From the NCBI GenBank assembly GCA_028023455.1, contig JAQFVV010006255.1, positions 1,736,001 to 1,800,000 on the forward strand: a stretch of 64,000 nt of DNA, in the 5' to 3' direction. Every line of letters begins with the position of its first letter. The first letter of the stretch is position 1. This DNA comes from Epiperipatus broadwayi (lineage: Eukaryota; Onychophora; Udeonychophora; Euonychophora; Peripatidae). A program made the translations under genes and the position numbers. Of the stretch, positions 35,809 to 47,095 are shown in pieces. A model generated the notes under the pieces. That model did not search any database. It saw only the letters and a list, made by a program, of their open reading frames with translations, and had not been told where the DNA came from.

Positions 35809-37373
35809 GTGAATAACACGATTATACAGCAAAAAGCTCAAGATAACGTTGAAAAATCAATGAAAAACATCAAAAGTTACATTGAGAATGAAGATATGAA
35901 TGGAAAACCACCTCAAAAGGACAAAATTTTGTCTGATAGAGGCAAACCAACCAGTCTGGAACACAGGGAAGAGGGACTGAAGGTAGAGCATTTTCCTGCT
36001 TTATTTTCTAAAAGAAAAATCCTAATATCTTTTGAACAAAAAATAACCTTACTAATCCTATAAAAGATATATATATAATTTTAATGCTATTTCTGATGGT
36101 AACTCTAATAAGTCCACACACTTTGTCACTCAGAATCTTCATCAAAATATAGATGACAACAAAATATCATATGCAAAATTTTTACAAAATTTTAATAATA
36201 AGAGCACCTCTACTTCTTGTTATGATTCACAAAATATATCTGATCTTTTCAATATGCTGAGGACGACTGTCCAGTCACTGCTCAAAATGGGATGCCTGAT
36301 ATGGACATATTTCTTCCAAGACTAAATCAAGTGAAATTAACTAACATTATAGATGATTTCAATTCTACCATTCCACTGCAATTACATCAATCTTTTTAAA
36401 ATTATGTGAAAAAACTCAAATTTTTGCGATCACCAATCAAAATAAAGATTTATTCACATTTCCAATTGATAAATTCTGTAGCCAAATCACAGCAAAAAAT
36501 TTATGGATTCATGTGTATAAAATACATCCAAACAACTGTTATGTAATCATGGAATGCCACGATCCCATTTGGAAGCAAATATTCCATGGGGCTATGAAAT
36601 TCATTGATAACAAAATTTTATGTACAATCGACATGAATAGGCCAGTGATATTGACTGGCCATATTCGAAATTGTTATCTGAGTTTTAATCAATTTGATCT
36701 TCAGAAAATCCTCAAACCCTATGGAGTAATATCAAACTTTAGATATGTCCTCAAGAAAAGCGCGAACATTCCTGTACTCACAAATTCTGCACTCTTTTCA
36801 ATTACTCTCAATAAGGGAGCATCACTTACAGACATTCCCACAATCCACTGCATGGTATCAGCCCCTCTAATAATTTCTTTTCAGGGTGTACTGCCACAAT
36901 GCTTCCACTGCAGGTTGGGGGATCACTTTGTCAGGGATAGTCCGTCTAGAATATGCCCGAATTGTAAGCTTAGGAAGATTAAATTACATAACTGTATTTC
37001 TGGGTCTACACAAGAGAAGCAACCCTTTATATCAAATCAAGAAGAAAGTAAACAGTCACAACTAATTAAGCCGGAGTTATCACAGCCTTCAGAACAAATG
37101 ATTCACACCATTCCACAATCATTGGAGAAAACTCCCTGGATATTTACAAATTCTGGCACAGACTCAGATTCTGACATGATGTTAATGGAGTCTGCAGTCA
37201 TGACCACTTCCAAAAGTAAGAGAAAGGCCAGCAATCAAAAAAGGAATGCCAGAAACTCCCTTTACAACTCAGTAGTTCAAAAGAAAGGAAAATCAAGTAA
37301 TAGTTCCTTGGATGCTGATTCTCTGGACAGGAATATAAAAGAAAAGAAGTATAAGGTCAGCATCCATGATTAA
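35809..37373 (+). pseudogene. LINE ORF1-like protein with damaged zinc knuckle
   Basis: Coding character runs through three frames joined by frameshifts. The N-terminal part starts at 35809, a middle block occupies 36062-36400, and a long open block runs 36357-37373. The last block continues upstream of any ATG, so its apparent start is not real. It holds a region like an RNA-binding ORF1 (RPVILTGHIRN, then QFDLQKILKPYGVISNFRYV) and then CFHCRLGDHFVRDSP. In a CCHC knuckle the fourth ligand would be Cys, and here it is Ser. CPNC and a final HNC follow. The tail is Ser/Lys-rich with a basic stretch. Such proteins bind LINE RNA in Tx1/L1-type elements. Family assignment is by pattern only; a gag origin is possible. 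Confidence 0.6.
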
Positions 37374-37617
37374 CAATCAATTGTGCTCCAGCATTTACCT
37401 GTCTCTGATAGTATGGAGGAGAATTCCGCTCAGATGTTGATGTTAAAGAACAAGGAATTCATAGATCAGACAATGATCCTTTTGGAGGTTCCTGAAGCAA
37501 ATATTTAGAACATAAGAAATGTGAAATTGACAATTTAAATCTAGAGCAGGACAATCTAGATGAGCTAGACGAAACCGATGTCAGTGTTTACTTCTGACCA
37601 AGATCGATACCTAGTGA

Positions 37618-37959
37618 TTGATCATAAATATAAAAGATATATGGGGGCAGAACAGATTTGAAGTATGGTTGCGACTTGCCATCACTTTAGGTATAAAAGT
37701 TGAAGATATTAAATGTGAATCACAGTGGAGTTATCTAAGAATTTTAATCAAGGATAGGATAATTATGGAACGAACACTTCTGCATGCAATTTATCCTGAG
37801 ATGACTAAGCGGTCTGCTGCATCTCAGAGAAGGGTCTGGACAGTGAGTATTTCACTGATGCCAGCCATGGAACATAGTATGGACAGATTTTTTTACGGAC
37901 TCTTATTGTTTGGACTTTGCAAGTCTTTGGGAATTTCTGCCATTGGAATCCAGGTGTGA
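37618..37959 (+). pseudogene. Probable C-terminal remnant of LINE ORF2
   Basis: A 113-codon frame. Its second half (RRVWTVSISLMPAME, then FFYGLLLFGLCKSLGIS) resembles the segment just before the zinc-binding tail of many non-LTR reverse transcriptases, where VW…, a Trp/Phe-rich helix and LPLG..L…GI precede paired cysteines. Those cysteines are not found here because the frame stops right after GIQV. It lies only ~250 bp after ORF1, so endonuclease and polymerase domains are missing. I infer an internal deletion. It could instead be the C-terminal half of a one-ORF element. Confidence 0.4.
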
Positions 37960-38300
37960 GTTAGAAAAAACTCATTTCTTGGGTTCTTAAGTGTATTGTG
38001 ATGTGGGTCTACAGTCAATCATTGAATGGATTTAGGTGACTGATGAAAATGACTTATTTTTTGTCATTTGGTTGTAACATAGTGTGCTTACTAATATCGT
38101 AAGTATATCATTGTATATCATATCATGTGAGCACATCGGTTTAAAAATTTATTCCAAGATAATGTTCTATGGTGTTAAATTACATTAAAATCAAAATATG
38201 CATTGTGAATCATAGATAAATTTAGTTTATTACTGTATGTAAACATGTAAATTCAAAGTCTAATAAAACTTTTTGGAAAATAATAATAATAATAATATTA
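37960..38300 (+). other. 3' UTR-like end of the LINE with AAT tail
   Basis: Non-coding ~320 bp ending AATAAAACTTTTTGG and then AAAATAATAATAATAATAAT. An AATAAA signal followed by a short AAT repeat tail is common at the 3' ends of some LINE families. It sets the likely 3' boundary of the 35.7-38.3-kb element. Confidence 0.5.
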
Positions 38301-39779
38301 ATATTTTATTAACATAGCCAGTGTAAGAATTAATTTTATACTGCATCGATAGCAAAAAATAGTGATCAGAGAAATCATAATTTTGTTGTTATACTTGATT
38401 AAATTTTTTTGAATAAATTCACCGTTCAAATTGAAGGAGGTAAATGAAAATGATATACCATTTCATTATGCATAAAAAGATCTTGCTTATTGCATTTAAT
38501 AGTAATAGATATAAGACAATTATTAAATATATTGCTTCTACACAATTAAGAAGCACATACACAAATATATATGTTAGGTTCTTAATTCAGTATTGAAAAA
38601 TGATGAACAGTAGAATAATTTTCAGAAATAAGAACTAATTATAAATAATCAACAAACTGTGCTAACCAAGGGCATAGTTTATTATATGATATGATGGTCA
38701 CTATTCAAAGTTTGAACATAATAAAATATTGTATTTGCACTGTGTTAAGATATAGGAGAGTGTATTAATATTGTTAATTTATATTAGTATACATAGTAAT
38801 TTGGACTCAAATCTTTTTTTGAATACAATCATGTATAATTTCATAAAGTATACAAAGCCCTCAATATGGAGATAATAGTGATGGTGACAGGTTTATCAGG
38901 TTTTAAATTAATGGTTGTGATCATGCATGGGATAGCACAATCAAAAATGAATCATGAAAGTGAAACAATAAAAGCTTGATTGAATACTTGCCATGACATC
39001 ATTTATAGATCTCCCTGCCTTCTATGAATATGGAAGTATCAATGACTGATTTTTTTATTTATATAACAATGTAGAAATTAGATAAAAGTGAACCATTTTT
39101 ATGTAATTAATAAATTAATATTGATATGAGACAGTGGGCAATTTTTTTGCAAGTTTGTTAAAATGACTCTAGTAAGTCCAACTTATGAATGGCTATTATA
39201 GTAGGAAATTTAAAAATGACCTGACTTACAAAACCTGGTTAGGTTCTTATGCCTGATGAATTGCTTATTTAGGTAATAAAAACAGTAATGCTGAAAAAAT
39301 AAAAGAAGCTGGTAATAAAAATGCCCTACCACCTATTTGATAGAGATTCCTCAAGACATGAACATAGAAAAGCACTTATAGCCAAGAAGTTCTCATAGAG
39401 ATGGATAGAACTGCTCTTAGTGAAAATTGTACAAAAAAAGCATTCAATTTTCTGTAAAATCTGACTTGATATCTTCTATTTTGGAGGCTAATGATATTTA
39501 AATGTTTTGTACAAAAATATCTGAGTCATTTAATAATTGTTTATACTCCATAAATAGATTTAGAAATTCATAAAAAAAAGTATTTTTTGTTGATTTTTTT
39601 TCACAAAGTCTTTAATACAAATATTGACAGAAACATTAAACTATAGTCCAAAGTTAATGGAAATAATGATATTGACTGATTCTGTGAACTCACTTTTTTG
39701 CTGCTATTAAATTTGTGCACAACTCATTATATGGCTATTAAACACTTTGATAAAGAAAAAAACCACTATATATATTGAG
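38301..39779. other. Non-coding stretch, possible LINE endonuclease trace
   Basis: No gene. The segment near 39645-39735 (GTTAATGGAAATAATGATAT, then TTTGCTGCTATTAAATTTG) is similar by eye to 57883-57950 in the LINE fragment at 57.6-60.2 kb, and may be a scrap of the same family. Confidence 0.35.
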
Positions 39780-42700
39780 ATGGTTATGTATACAATGACA
39801 TAACAATGTGTGTAGCATGTACATATATAATGTTGAAAGGAAAAATAGAAATAAACACACATTTTTTGTAGATATTTACTATATTACACTGGAATAACAG
39901 TTAAGGATTAAAATTATTTTAAATCAAGCATTTAAAAAGGTCTAATATTTTATTAATTCTGATTTTGAAATTAAAACAAGCATGTTTTTATGTTACAATA
40001 GCTATTCAGGCAATTATAAAATTCCTCCATCTATTTTGATTAAAGAAATATTTTTAATTAAAGCTTGTATAACATATTTTGATAAAAATTCTACAAAGTT
40101 GTTTTTGAAAGAATTAAGGTAAATTGAAAAGAGTCATTAACTTTTTTCAAGCAAGATAAAAAAACTTTACTTTTAATTACTGTATCTTTTTTTAAAATTC
40201 CACCCTGATTATAAAAAGATTGGAAAAAAGATTAGTTTTACAGATTTTTATATTACTACAGCATAATGACTATGAAGTTATAACTGAAGACAAGAGACAC
40301 TGTATCCAACCACTGCTAATTCACAATGGTAGAGTTTGGATTCACATGGAAGCAAGACCAGCTTTTATGTGGTTCATAGCCCATATATATATTAGGCAAC
40401 AGAGATTGAAGGGAGTTCACTGTAGGCCAACAGTTACCTGATTATATCTTCTCAAGATGACAACAAGCCAGTTTATGGTTTGAAAGGGACCAAATTACCA
40501 AGAAATTACCATGCTACATCAATTTTATCAATATGCAAAGTACAGACAATGGTACTACATTGTGTATATAAAGTACTTATAGATATCATCTTGTTTTAAA
40601 GATAAATAATTTTTGACTAAATTATTCAACTACAACTAGAATAATGAAAAAAAAAAAAAATGACCATTTCCAGTTTTATTTATTAAAAGTGAAACTCACA
40701 CTTTCTTGAATGAAAATGATGGTTAATTTAAAAGTAAAACATCTAAAAACAAAGGATTGATTCATGAATGATGTTATTTTGAAATTTAAAAAAAAAAGTA
40801 AACTCAGAAAATCTGATTCTGATTGTAAACAAAGAAACAAAAAGCCAAAGGATTTTTTAAAAATAACTTTTCAAACTAAATTTCATGATAATTTTTTTTT
40901 AAAGAAAAACTTTTTTTTTACCATTAAAAATACTGAATTAATTAATAACTTTGATTCATACTAACTATTTTTTTATAAACATGTATGTGTGCATTTTGTT
41001 TTTTGCCATCAAATTAATATATATCTGGTGAAAAAATATTTTTAATAAATTAATTTTTTGGTAGTTTTATAACCTATTGTTTCAGCCACTTGATGGCACT
41101 ATTTATATGCCAAAGCACATAAATATGCCATTTACACTGCAACAATCTTCTAGGCCTATATATCTATACCAAAAAGCACAGAAAGAGGCTGTTCAATATG
41201 TGATAACTGGTGGCCACAGATGATGGTGTTCATTTCTATGCTACAACACATAGAAAGAATGCCATTTAGTGGCAGTGGGCCTGTTTTAGTGTTATGCACT
41301 TTATCCCAATGCTCACATTTCAATGTTCACTATATTATTGTGTGAGGGTATCTGGACTTCAGCCTGCCACAACTCTTCAAATATGCATGTTAAAGAAATT
41401 AGCTTACAAGTCATTCAACATACTATTACCTTTTAACAATTGTCCACCCATTGCCACACTTCCCTACTCAATGTGGAACCTTCAAATCAATTCAGAAAGA
41501 GGAGAGTCAAGCAAGATTTTGACATGCTCATGCGAATAATCATGTTTTTACGAGAACATGTCTGTGACAAATAAAATGGCTGACAGGTTGAAATTGGGCC
41601 AACTGCCATCCACAGAAGCGAGCCTGCATGGGAAATTTAGTAATTCTACTGGAATAGAATCTTTGCAATAAGGTAGGTCAATTGATAGTTTTAATTCTTG
41701 AGGATGTGAAAAAGGAATAGCCCTCTGGCCTACATTGCAGGACTAAGATTTGATTTTTTGAGGTGACTTGGAGTTCAAGCGGGTTTTGAAATATGTTGGT
41801 AGTGTCAAATTGTTCTCGACTAAATTACAGAAATTGATGAAGGAAATCGGAATGAATTATGTTAAGCCTTCGGACAAAAAAAAAGTATTTTTGAGTGTGA
41901 AAATTTTCAGTTCTATCCAGAGAAACCAAAAGTAATTGTCTAAATACCAAATACATTGATTAATTAATCTTGAAATACTCAACCAAAAAGGCATAATAAA
42001 AAAAGCCGATCAAGTTGGAAATTATTAATAATTCTTAATAGGTGTGCCATTAAGATCCATATACATATTATCTTTCAAAGATAGCTATTGTAAGAAATCA
42101 ATCAATAAATAAAATTAATAAATAATTATTTTTTTAACCTTTTTCAAAAATGATCCAAAAAAGTAAAAGACAATTCAGTAATTAAAGCAGTCTCAGAATC
42201 ATTTTTTGGCCACCACAATGTAGTTGTAAGGTTTTAGGGGGGGGGGGTTGCCACATGGGCAATTCTACTAGTATAGAATATTTGCAATAAGGTATGTTTA
42301 CATAAAATTGTTCCAGTATATTATTAAGAAAATTAATGAATTATGTTAACCTGTATGATTTCTATATTCTTTTACAAAGAACGAGGTGGGCCTAATAACA
42401 TTATATGTATGTGGTTTTGCTTAGCATTAACGCCATCAAGTGGATGACATGATAGAATAGAAAAGTATCAATTTTTTTTACTAATAAAATATCAGTGTGC
42501 ACACACATTTCCATGGGTACCCCCATATATGTGAAAACAGTCATTATTTATGTATCATTAAAATGTGATAGCTTTTTTTTATTATGACAATTGTCTGTGC
42601 TTATACAGATGAGTGTCTTGTACACATATATAGATGTTAAAATCAATCATACTCTATGAATTATTAAAATGAATTATTGAATTTTATTATTAGTTTATCA

Positions 42701-43603
42701 CAATTCTAATATGTAACTTTTTATTAAAGAGGCACATCTGTGTGCTGATATATAGATGATTTATGTACATTTATTGAGATATTTGTAAATCAGAATGTGA
42801 TAGCTTCTTTTCGTATTAATCAAAATCAGATTGCTGAATTTATATTTATAGCATAGTCAGCAGACCTTAGTTTTATTTAAATTATTCTTAATAAATTGAT
42901 ATTTCATTCTTTAAATTATTCCAGTGAATTTATTTAATCCTAAAATATTATAAATTATTATATGTTGTATTATATCTCTTGAACACAGTATTAGTTATAG
43001 AGCTTTGCTCACTGAGCTGGATTCATGCCTAATCGTCTGTTATATAAAAGTTTATGTTTAGTGATATAAACATCCAGATGATGATGATCCTGGTTGGTGC
43101 CAAAGGGGATATCCTTTAAAATCTATGCATTACATTTTATTTAGTTTAATATTTATTAGAAATTAAGTTTATAGTTGGCTAGTATATTAATAGTACTAAG
43201 TAGCCAGAGCATTGATGATGATCAGCATGTTTTAGTATTCCAGCATTATTTTTGTTATATTCTTATGGATTAGTACTTCAGTTTTTGCATCCAAATTATT
43301 ATGGTGTATTGATGCCCTAAGTTCGGCAAGGGCTAAATAATTAGCTTCGTCTACAGTAGACGGATTTCAAATCCAGTCACAAGAGTGACTGATTTTATTG
43401 TTGATCATTCATGATGATGAATGATTATTATTGCTTTTGGGTAATGTTGGTGAACTTATAGTTAATATAGTTACTTAGTTAGTTCTGTGATTTCTCAGGC
43501 TCATTCATTATATTATTTGTATATTTAAATTTTGTATTGACTTGGGGATAATGATGATGAGTGCCATCACTCCATATTTATCCCAAAGACACTGTACCAT
43601 TGC
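39780..43603 (+). repeat. Old, interrupted copy of the element 2 LTR
   Basis: Blocks of the 2.3-kb LTR recur in the same order but diverged. GAAATAAACACA…TTTTGTAGATATTT sits near 39850 and GATGACAACAAGCC near 40456. CACTGAGCTGGATTCATGCC and GATGATGATCAGCATGTTTT sit near 43010-43235, AATCCAGTCACAAGA near 43372, and the end …CCATTGCA is at 43603. The middle is split by a segment with 12-bp inverted ends (41086-42443). There is no second LTR nearby, so this is a solo LTR or fragment. Frames at 40220-40441 and 40764-40964 fall inside it and are not genes. Confidence 0.65.
41086..42443. mobile_element. Inserted segment with 12-bp terminal inverted repeats
   Basis: CCACTTGATGGC at 41086-41097 and GCCATCAAGTGG at 42432-42443 bracket 1,358 bp that is absent from the other two LTR copies. 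An internal direct repeat (AATTCTACTGG(A)ATAGAAT-like followed by TTTGCAATAAGGTA) occurs at about 41642-41675 and 42260-42294. A G homopolymer sits at 42237-42248. The frame at 41294-41539 is not recognisable. No target duplication is visible. It could be a DNA transposon remnant, or several insertions. Confidence 0.45.
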
Positions 43604-44918
43604 AATATATATAAATATATTTTGATACCATGCCATATTAATACTAATATAAAAAGAAATACTAAAAGTTTAAATATGTTTATTAAATTATTATTTTCGA
43701 ACTCTTTTGGATGATATTCGTAGTTATTCTGCTGAAAAAATATATTTTCTGCTGATATGAATACTATTTGTTCTCTGGTTTATTACATTTCATTTTTTGT
43801 AATGAACTTCTTTGATTTTTTCATTTTTGATTTGCTTCACTCTTAGCATATTATTTTAACACAATTTGGATCAAAACTACAGCCTTCTTCTCTTTCGTGA
43901 TTGTAAAAGACAAATGTATTCATGGCATCATTTTTGTCTACAATTTTTTATAGATCAGAAAATGCTGCATTATTCTTGTTTAAGATTAGCCTTGGTCTCA
44001 CCATAGTGTATATATATATGAACAGTTCTTTGGATTGCGCCCTACAGCATAAAACCATATTGGCTGATTTAATGTTTGTATTTTATCATCTGTGTTGTTA
44101 ATAAGTTTGTTTAAATTATATCTAATTTATCGGAGCAAATCTGTATTATTTTGTTATCCATATGTAGTGAGTATCATATAGCAATCCAGTTTTTAATATC
44201 ATTTCCATGATCGGATAATTTATTTGCTATTTTTGTTTTGAATTGCTGTATGTGCATTCTATGGCATCCTACTTTTGTCAAATCAGTTATGTACAATTCT
44301 ATGTTCTTAATTCTATCTCATTCAAACTGACAAATAATTATTGTTGTATAGGAAGAGTTTTAATTCTGCAAATTTACGTGATGTGGGTATTTGTGATTTC
44401 ACATCTATACAAGCTCCAATATGGCAGGGTTTATGCATTTGAACTCAAAATTTCACAGAGAGTCAATTAGATTTGTGTATTATAAAATTAAAATTACATA
44501 GGCAATAAATATATGTCCTATTCCAAATGAATTATTAGAAAATTGTATTATTCGTAATCTTAGTAAAAGAAAGTGCATGACATTTTTTACTTGTCTGAAT
44601 AATAAGATGAATGTGGAGCTTTATAAACAATACCAAGATTTAAAGGCAGAACTTCAGCAATTGGAAAAAAAATAAAAACAATTAGTAAGTTAAAACTGCA
44701 AAGAAAATGCAATTATTTATTGACAATGGTCACTTTAGAGTATTTTAAAGCTAAACATAGAATTAAAGAATGGTACCATAATTACATAATATCAGTGATT
44801 ACTGCATTTATATAATATTAGCAATATTTATAGTTATGTGGAAAGTATTGCGATGATTTTTGAATAATGAACAAGAGTTTATATGACTGCATTTAATACT
44901 TTCATATTATTAATTTGT
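43604..44918. other. Non-coding stretch
   Basis: No supported gene. The frame at 44243-44470 has no motif. The last 15 bases (44904-44918) form the left copy of the duplication around the next element. Confidence 0.5.
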
Positions 44919-44986
44919 AATAAAGTATGAGGATTGGCTATCTTAATATATATCTGAGCACTTATAGCATATATGTGTAGAGATGG

Positions 44987-45043
44987 TAATCTGGACCAAC
45001 TGATGATTGCTGGTTTAGCATGAAATACATATATTGATGATTA
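44987..45043 (+). ncRNA. Hammerhead ribozyme (family R, dimer copy 1)
   Basis: CUGAUGA is at 45000-45006. Stem II is UGCU/AGCA, GAAA is at 45022-45025 and stem III is AUA-CA-UAU. Cleavage is expected after A45033. Stem I pairs ACCAA (44995-44999) with UUGAU (45034-45038), with one C-A mismatch, then UAAUC with GAUUA. The core is intact and the helix slightly weakened. Confidence 0.75.
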
Positions 45044-45545
45044 TTTATCTTTTCAACATTTAGCACGAAATACGTATATTGGTGATTATTTATCTTTTCA
45101 ACATATATGTGTTCGAGTCTATCAGTGTTATGAGATAGTGTGGAGAGTGGTGGGTTGTGTGAAATTCTGTGCTCATATACCTTATATATTACATATATAG
45201 ACACAGGTATATAATAAGCCTGTGTGTTTCAGTTATTACATAGAAAAGATGTCTGCCCATCCATTGAATATGTATTAAATGGACTATGTCATGTACATGA
45301 GGGCTCAGATTGACCTTAGATCAACATGGGTGTGACAAGAATCTCAGCCTCAGGATGGCCTTTGAGCATTCCATCATCAGATTTTTCAACTGGATGGATG
45401 GTTGAAAAGTTGGAGTGTGGATCAGATTTTTCAATTGGATGGACGGTTGAAGAGTTGGAGTAGATTGAAGCCTGTCCATTAAAGTATGAGGATTGGCTAT
45501 TTTAATATATATCTGAGCACTTATAGCATATATGTGTAGAGATGG

Positions 45546-45602
45546 TAATCTGGACCAACTGATGATTGCTGGTTTAGCATGAAATACGGATATTGGTAAT
45601 TA
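45546..45602 (+). ncRNA. Hammerhead ribozyme (family R, dimer copy 2)
   Basis: CUGAUGA is at 45559-45565 and stem II is UGCU/AGCA. GAAA is at 45581-45584. Stem III is short (AU/AU). The cleavage position is after A45592. ACCAA (45554-45558) pairs perfectly with UUGGU (45593-45597), and the outer stem UAAU/AUUA has lost one pair. All core nucleotides are intact. Confidence 0.75.
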
Positions 45603-45726
45603 TTTATCTTTTCAACATATATGTGTTCAAGTGTATCAGCGTTATGAGATAGTGTGGAGAGTGGTGAGTCGTGTGAAAGTTTGTGCTCATATATCTTATA
45701 TTACTGATTTGTTTAGATAAAGATGT

Positions 45727-47095
45727 CCAGCTTAATAAATTCAAAAATAGCTTTGTAAAATGGAAAAATTGCAGATTTTGATAGAATAGTTGGAGTTTTA
45801 AAATATGGTGCTGAAGTTTGCATCAAAATTGTCATAATTTTTTAAAACTATAGAATTCATAAAGATGTGACATTTAACCTTAAAAGTATGTTTATTATTG
45901 TATTGTATAAAAAGAAAAATAATTAAAAAATACTGCAATAATTATTATGAAATATTTGAATAAATATTTTGTATCATTTCCACCAAATAGTTGAATTATT
46001 AAATACTTTTTGAAAAATATAAATTTTATTTATACTTTTTTAAAATACTTTCAACTATTAATTCCAGCTTAACAAAATTAAAAATAGCTTTGTAATTTTA
46101 AAAATGGAAAGATTGCAGATTTTGATAGAATAGTTGAAGTTTTAAAATATGGTGCTGAAGTTTGCAACAAAATTGTCCTAATTTTTTAAAACGATAGAAC
46201 TCACGAAGATGTGACATTTAACCTTAAAATTATGTTTATTATTATATTGTATAAACATCAAAATTCAGATATCAATAAAAACGTAATTATTACTAACAGA
46301 TAATATATTTAGACAAATATAAACAAAGATTGCATTTTTCTAAAAATATTTACTAATGATGAAAATAGTCCAATAAATAATTTCAAATAAAATGCTATTA
46401 TTATAACCTTCAGACAATTGTTATGGAATAACATTTTCCAATATATAAAAAATTATTTCAATAATTTTATTGAATAGTTAATTCCATTCACAAATGAATG
46501 ATTCTAGAGAATCAAGATGCACCATAGAGATGGTTCCTTTTCCTGTAAAGTGAAAGAAAAAATTAAGTAGATATGATTTGTTTATTGTCTTTAGAGATTT
46601 CGATAAGGAATTTAACTAAGTTAATTGAGGAGGATTGCAGCTATGTTTGAAAATAACTGTTTGACCATAAAAGCTTATATATATTATATAGTTGCTACAT
46701 GGCAGAATGTGAGGAAATCATTATTGGGAAGAGATATAAAATCTATAACATTTGAAATGAAAACTTGGATTAAATAGGGATGTATACGAATTATAAACTT
46801 AATTTATTTTATAATAGCATCTATGAAATAGTTTATTGTCTAATTCATGAAGCAGGCATCAACATATAATATGATGATAGGAGTTTTAAATTTGGATTTT
46901 TAAAGCAAAAACAAAATTATCTTTTTGTTTTCTAGATTTACACTATGCTGATGATTATAATCTATTTTCTAATTGTGAAGCTGACCTACAGAATATTAAT
47001 GATTTGAATGTAACCTATAAACAATTTGATTTACTAATTAATATTTAAAAAACACAGCTGCTTTTATAATCATAGTAATAATTAATTGGATAGAG
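45727..47095 (+). pseudogene. LINE reverse transcriptase remnant 1 (5' part)
   Basis: Frameshifted translation follows a CFDP2-like/RTE-type polymerase in order. LKYGAEVCIK and FIIVLYKKK (about 45797-45915) correspond to the fingers region before the first palm motif. FIVFRDFDKEFN (about 46580) corresponds to motif A. FLDLHYADDY (about 46929-46958) is motif C with the catalytic YADD intact. DLQNINDLNVTYKQFDLLIN follows. The LKYGAE block occurs twice (45727-45912 and 46066-46252), a local duplication. Many stops and shifts make it non-functional. It is cut at 47095 by the hAT element and may resume at 49989-50430. The family name is pattern-based. Confidence 0.65.

Larger units (their letters stand above)
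44919..45697 (+). mobile_element. Hammerhead retroelement, family R, head-to-tail dimer
   Basis: 779 bp made of one partial and one full family R unit in direct orientation. TAAAGTATGAGGATTGGCTA begins both (44921 and 45482), and the two hammerhead cores start 559 bp apart. Small internal duplications account for the length beyond ~460: a ~43-bp block (TTCAACAT…TTATCTT) after the first hammerhead, and a block starting GGATCAGATTTTTCAA in the second unit. Near-identical 15-mers flank it (44904-44918 ATATTATTAATTTGT and 45698-45712 ATATTACTGATTTGT, 13 of 15 equal), read as an aged duplication. Two ribozymes in direct repeat would release a unit-length RNA. No ORF. Confidence 0.8.

Noticed and set aside
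45368-45390. Reverse-strand CTGATGATGG in family R as a second ribozyme
   Set aside because: No GAAA at a suitable distance and no pairing arms; a chance CTGATGA.
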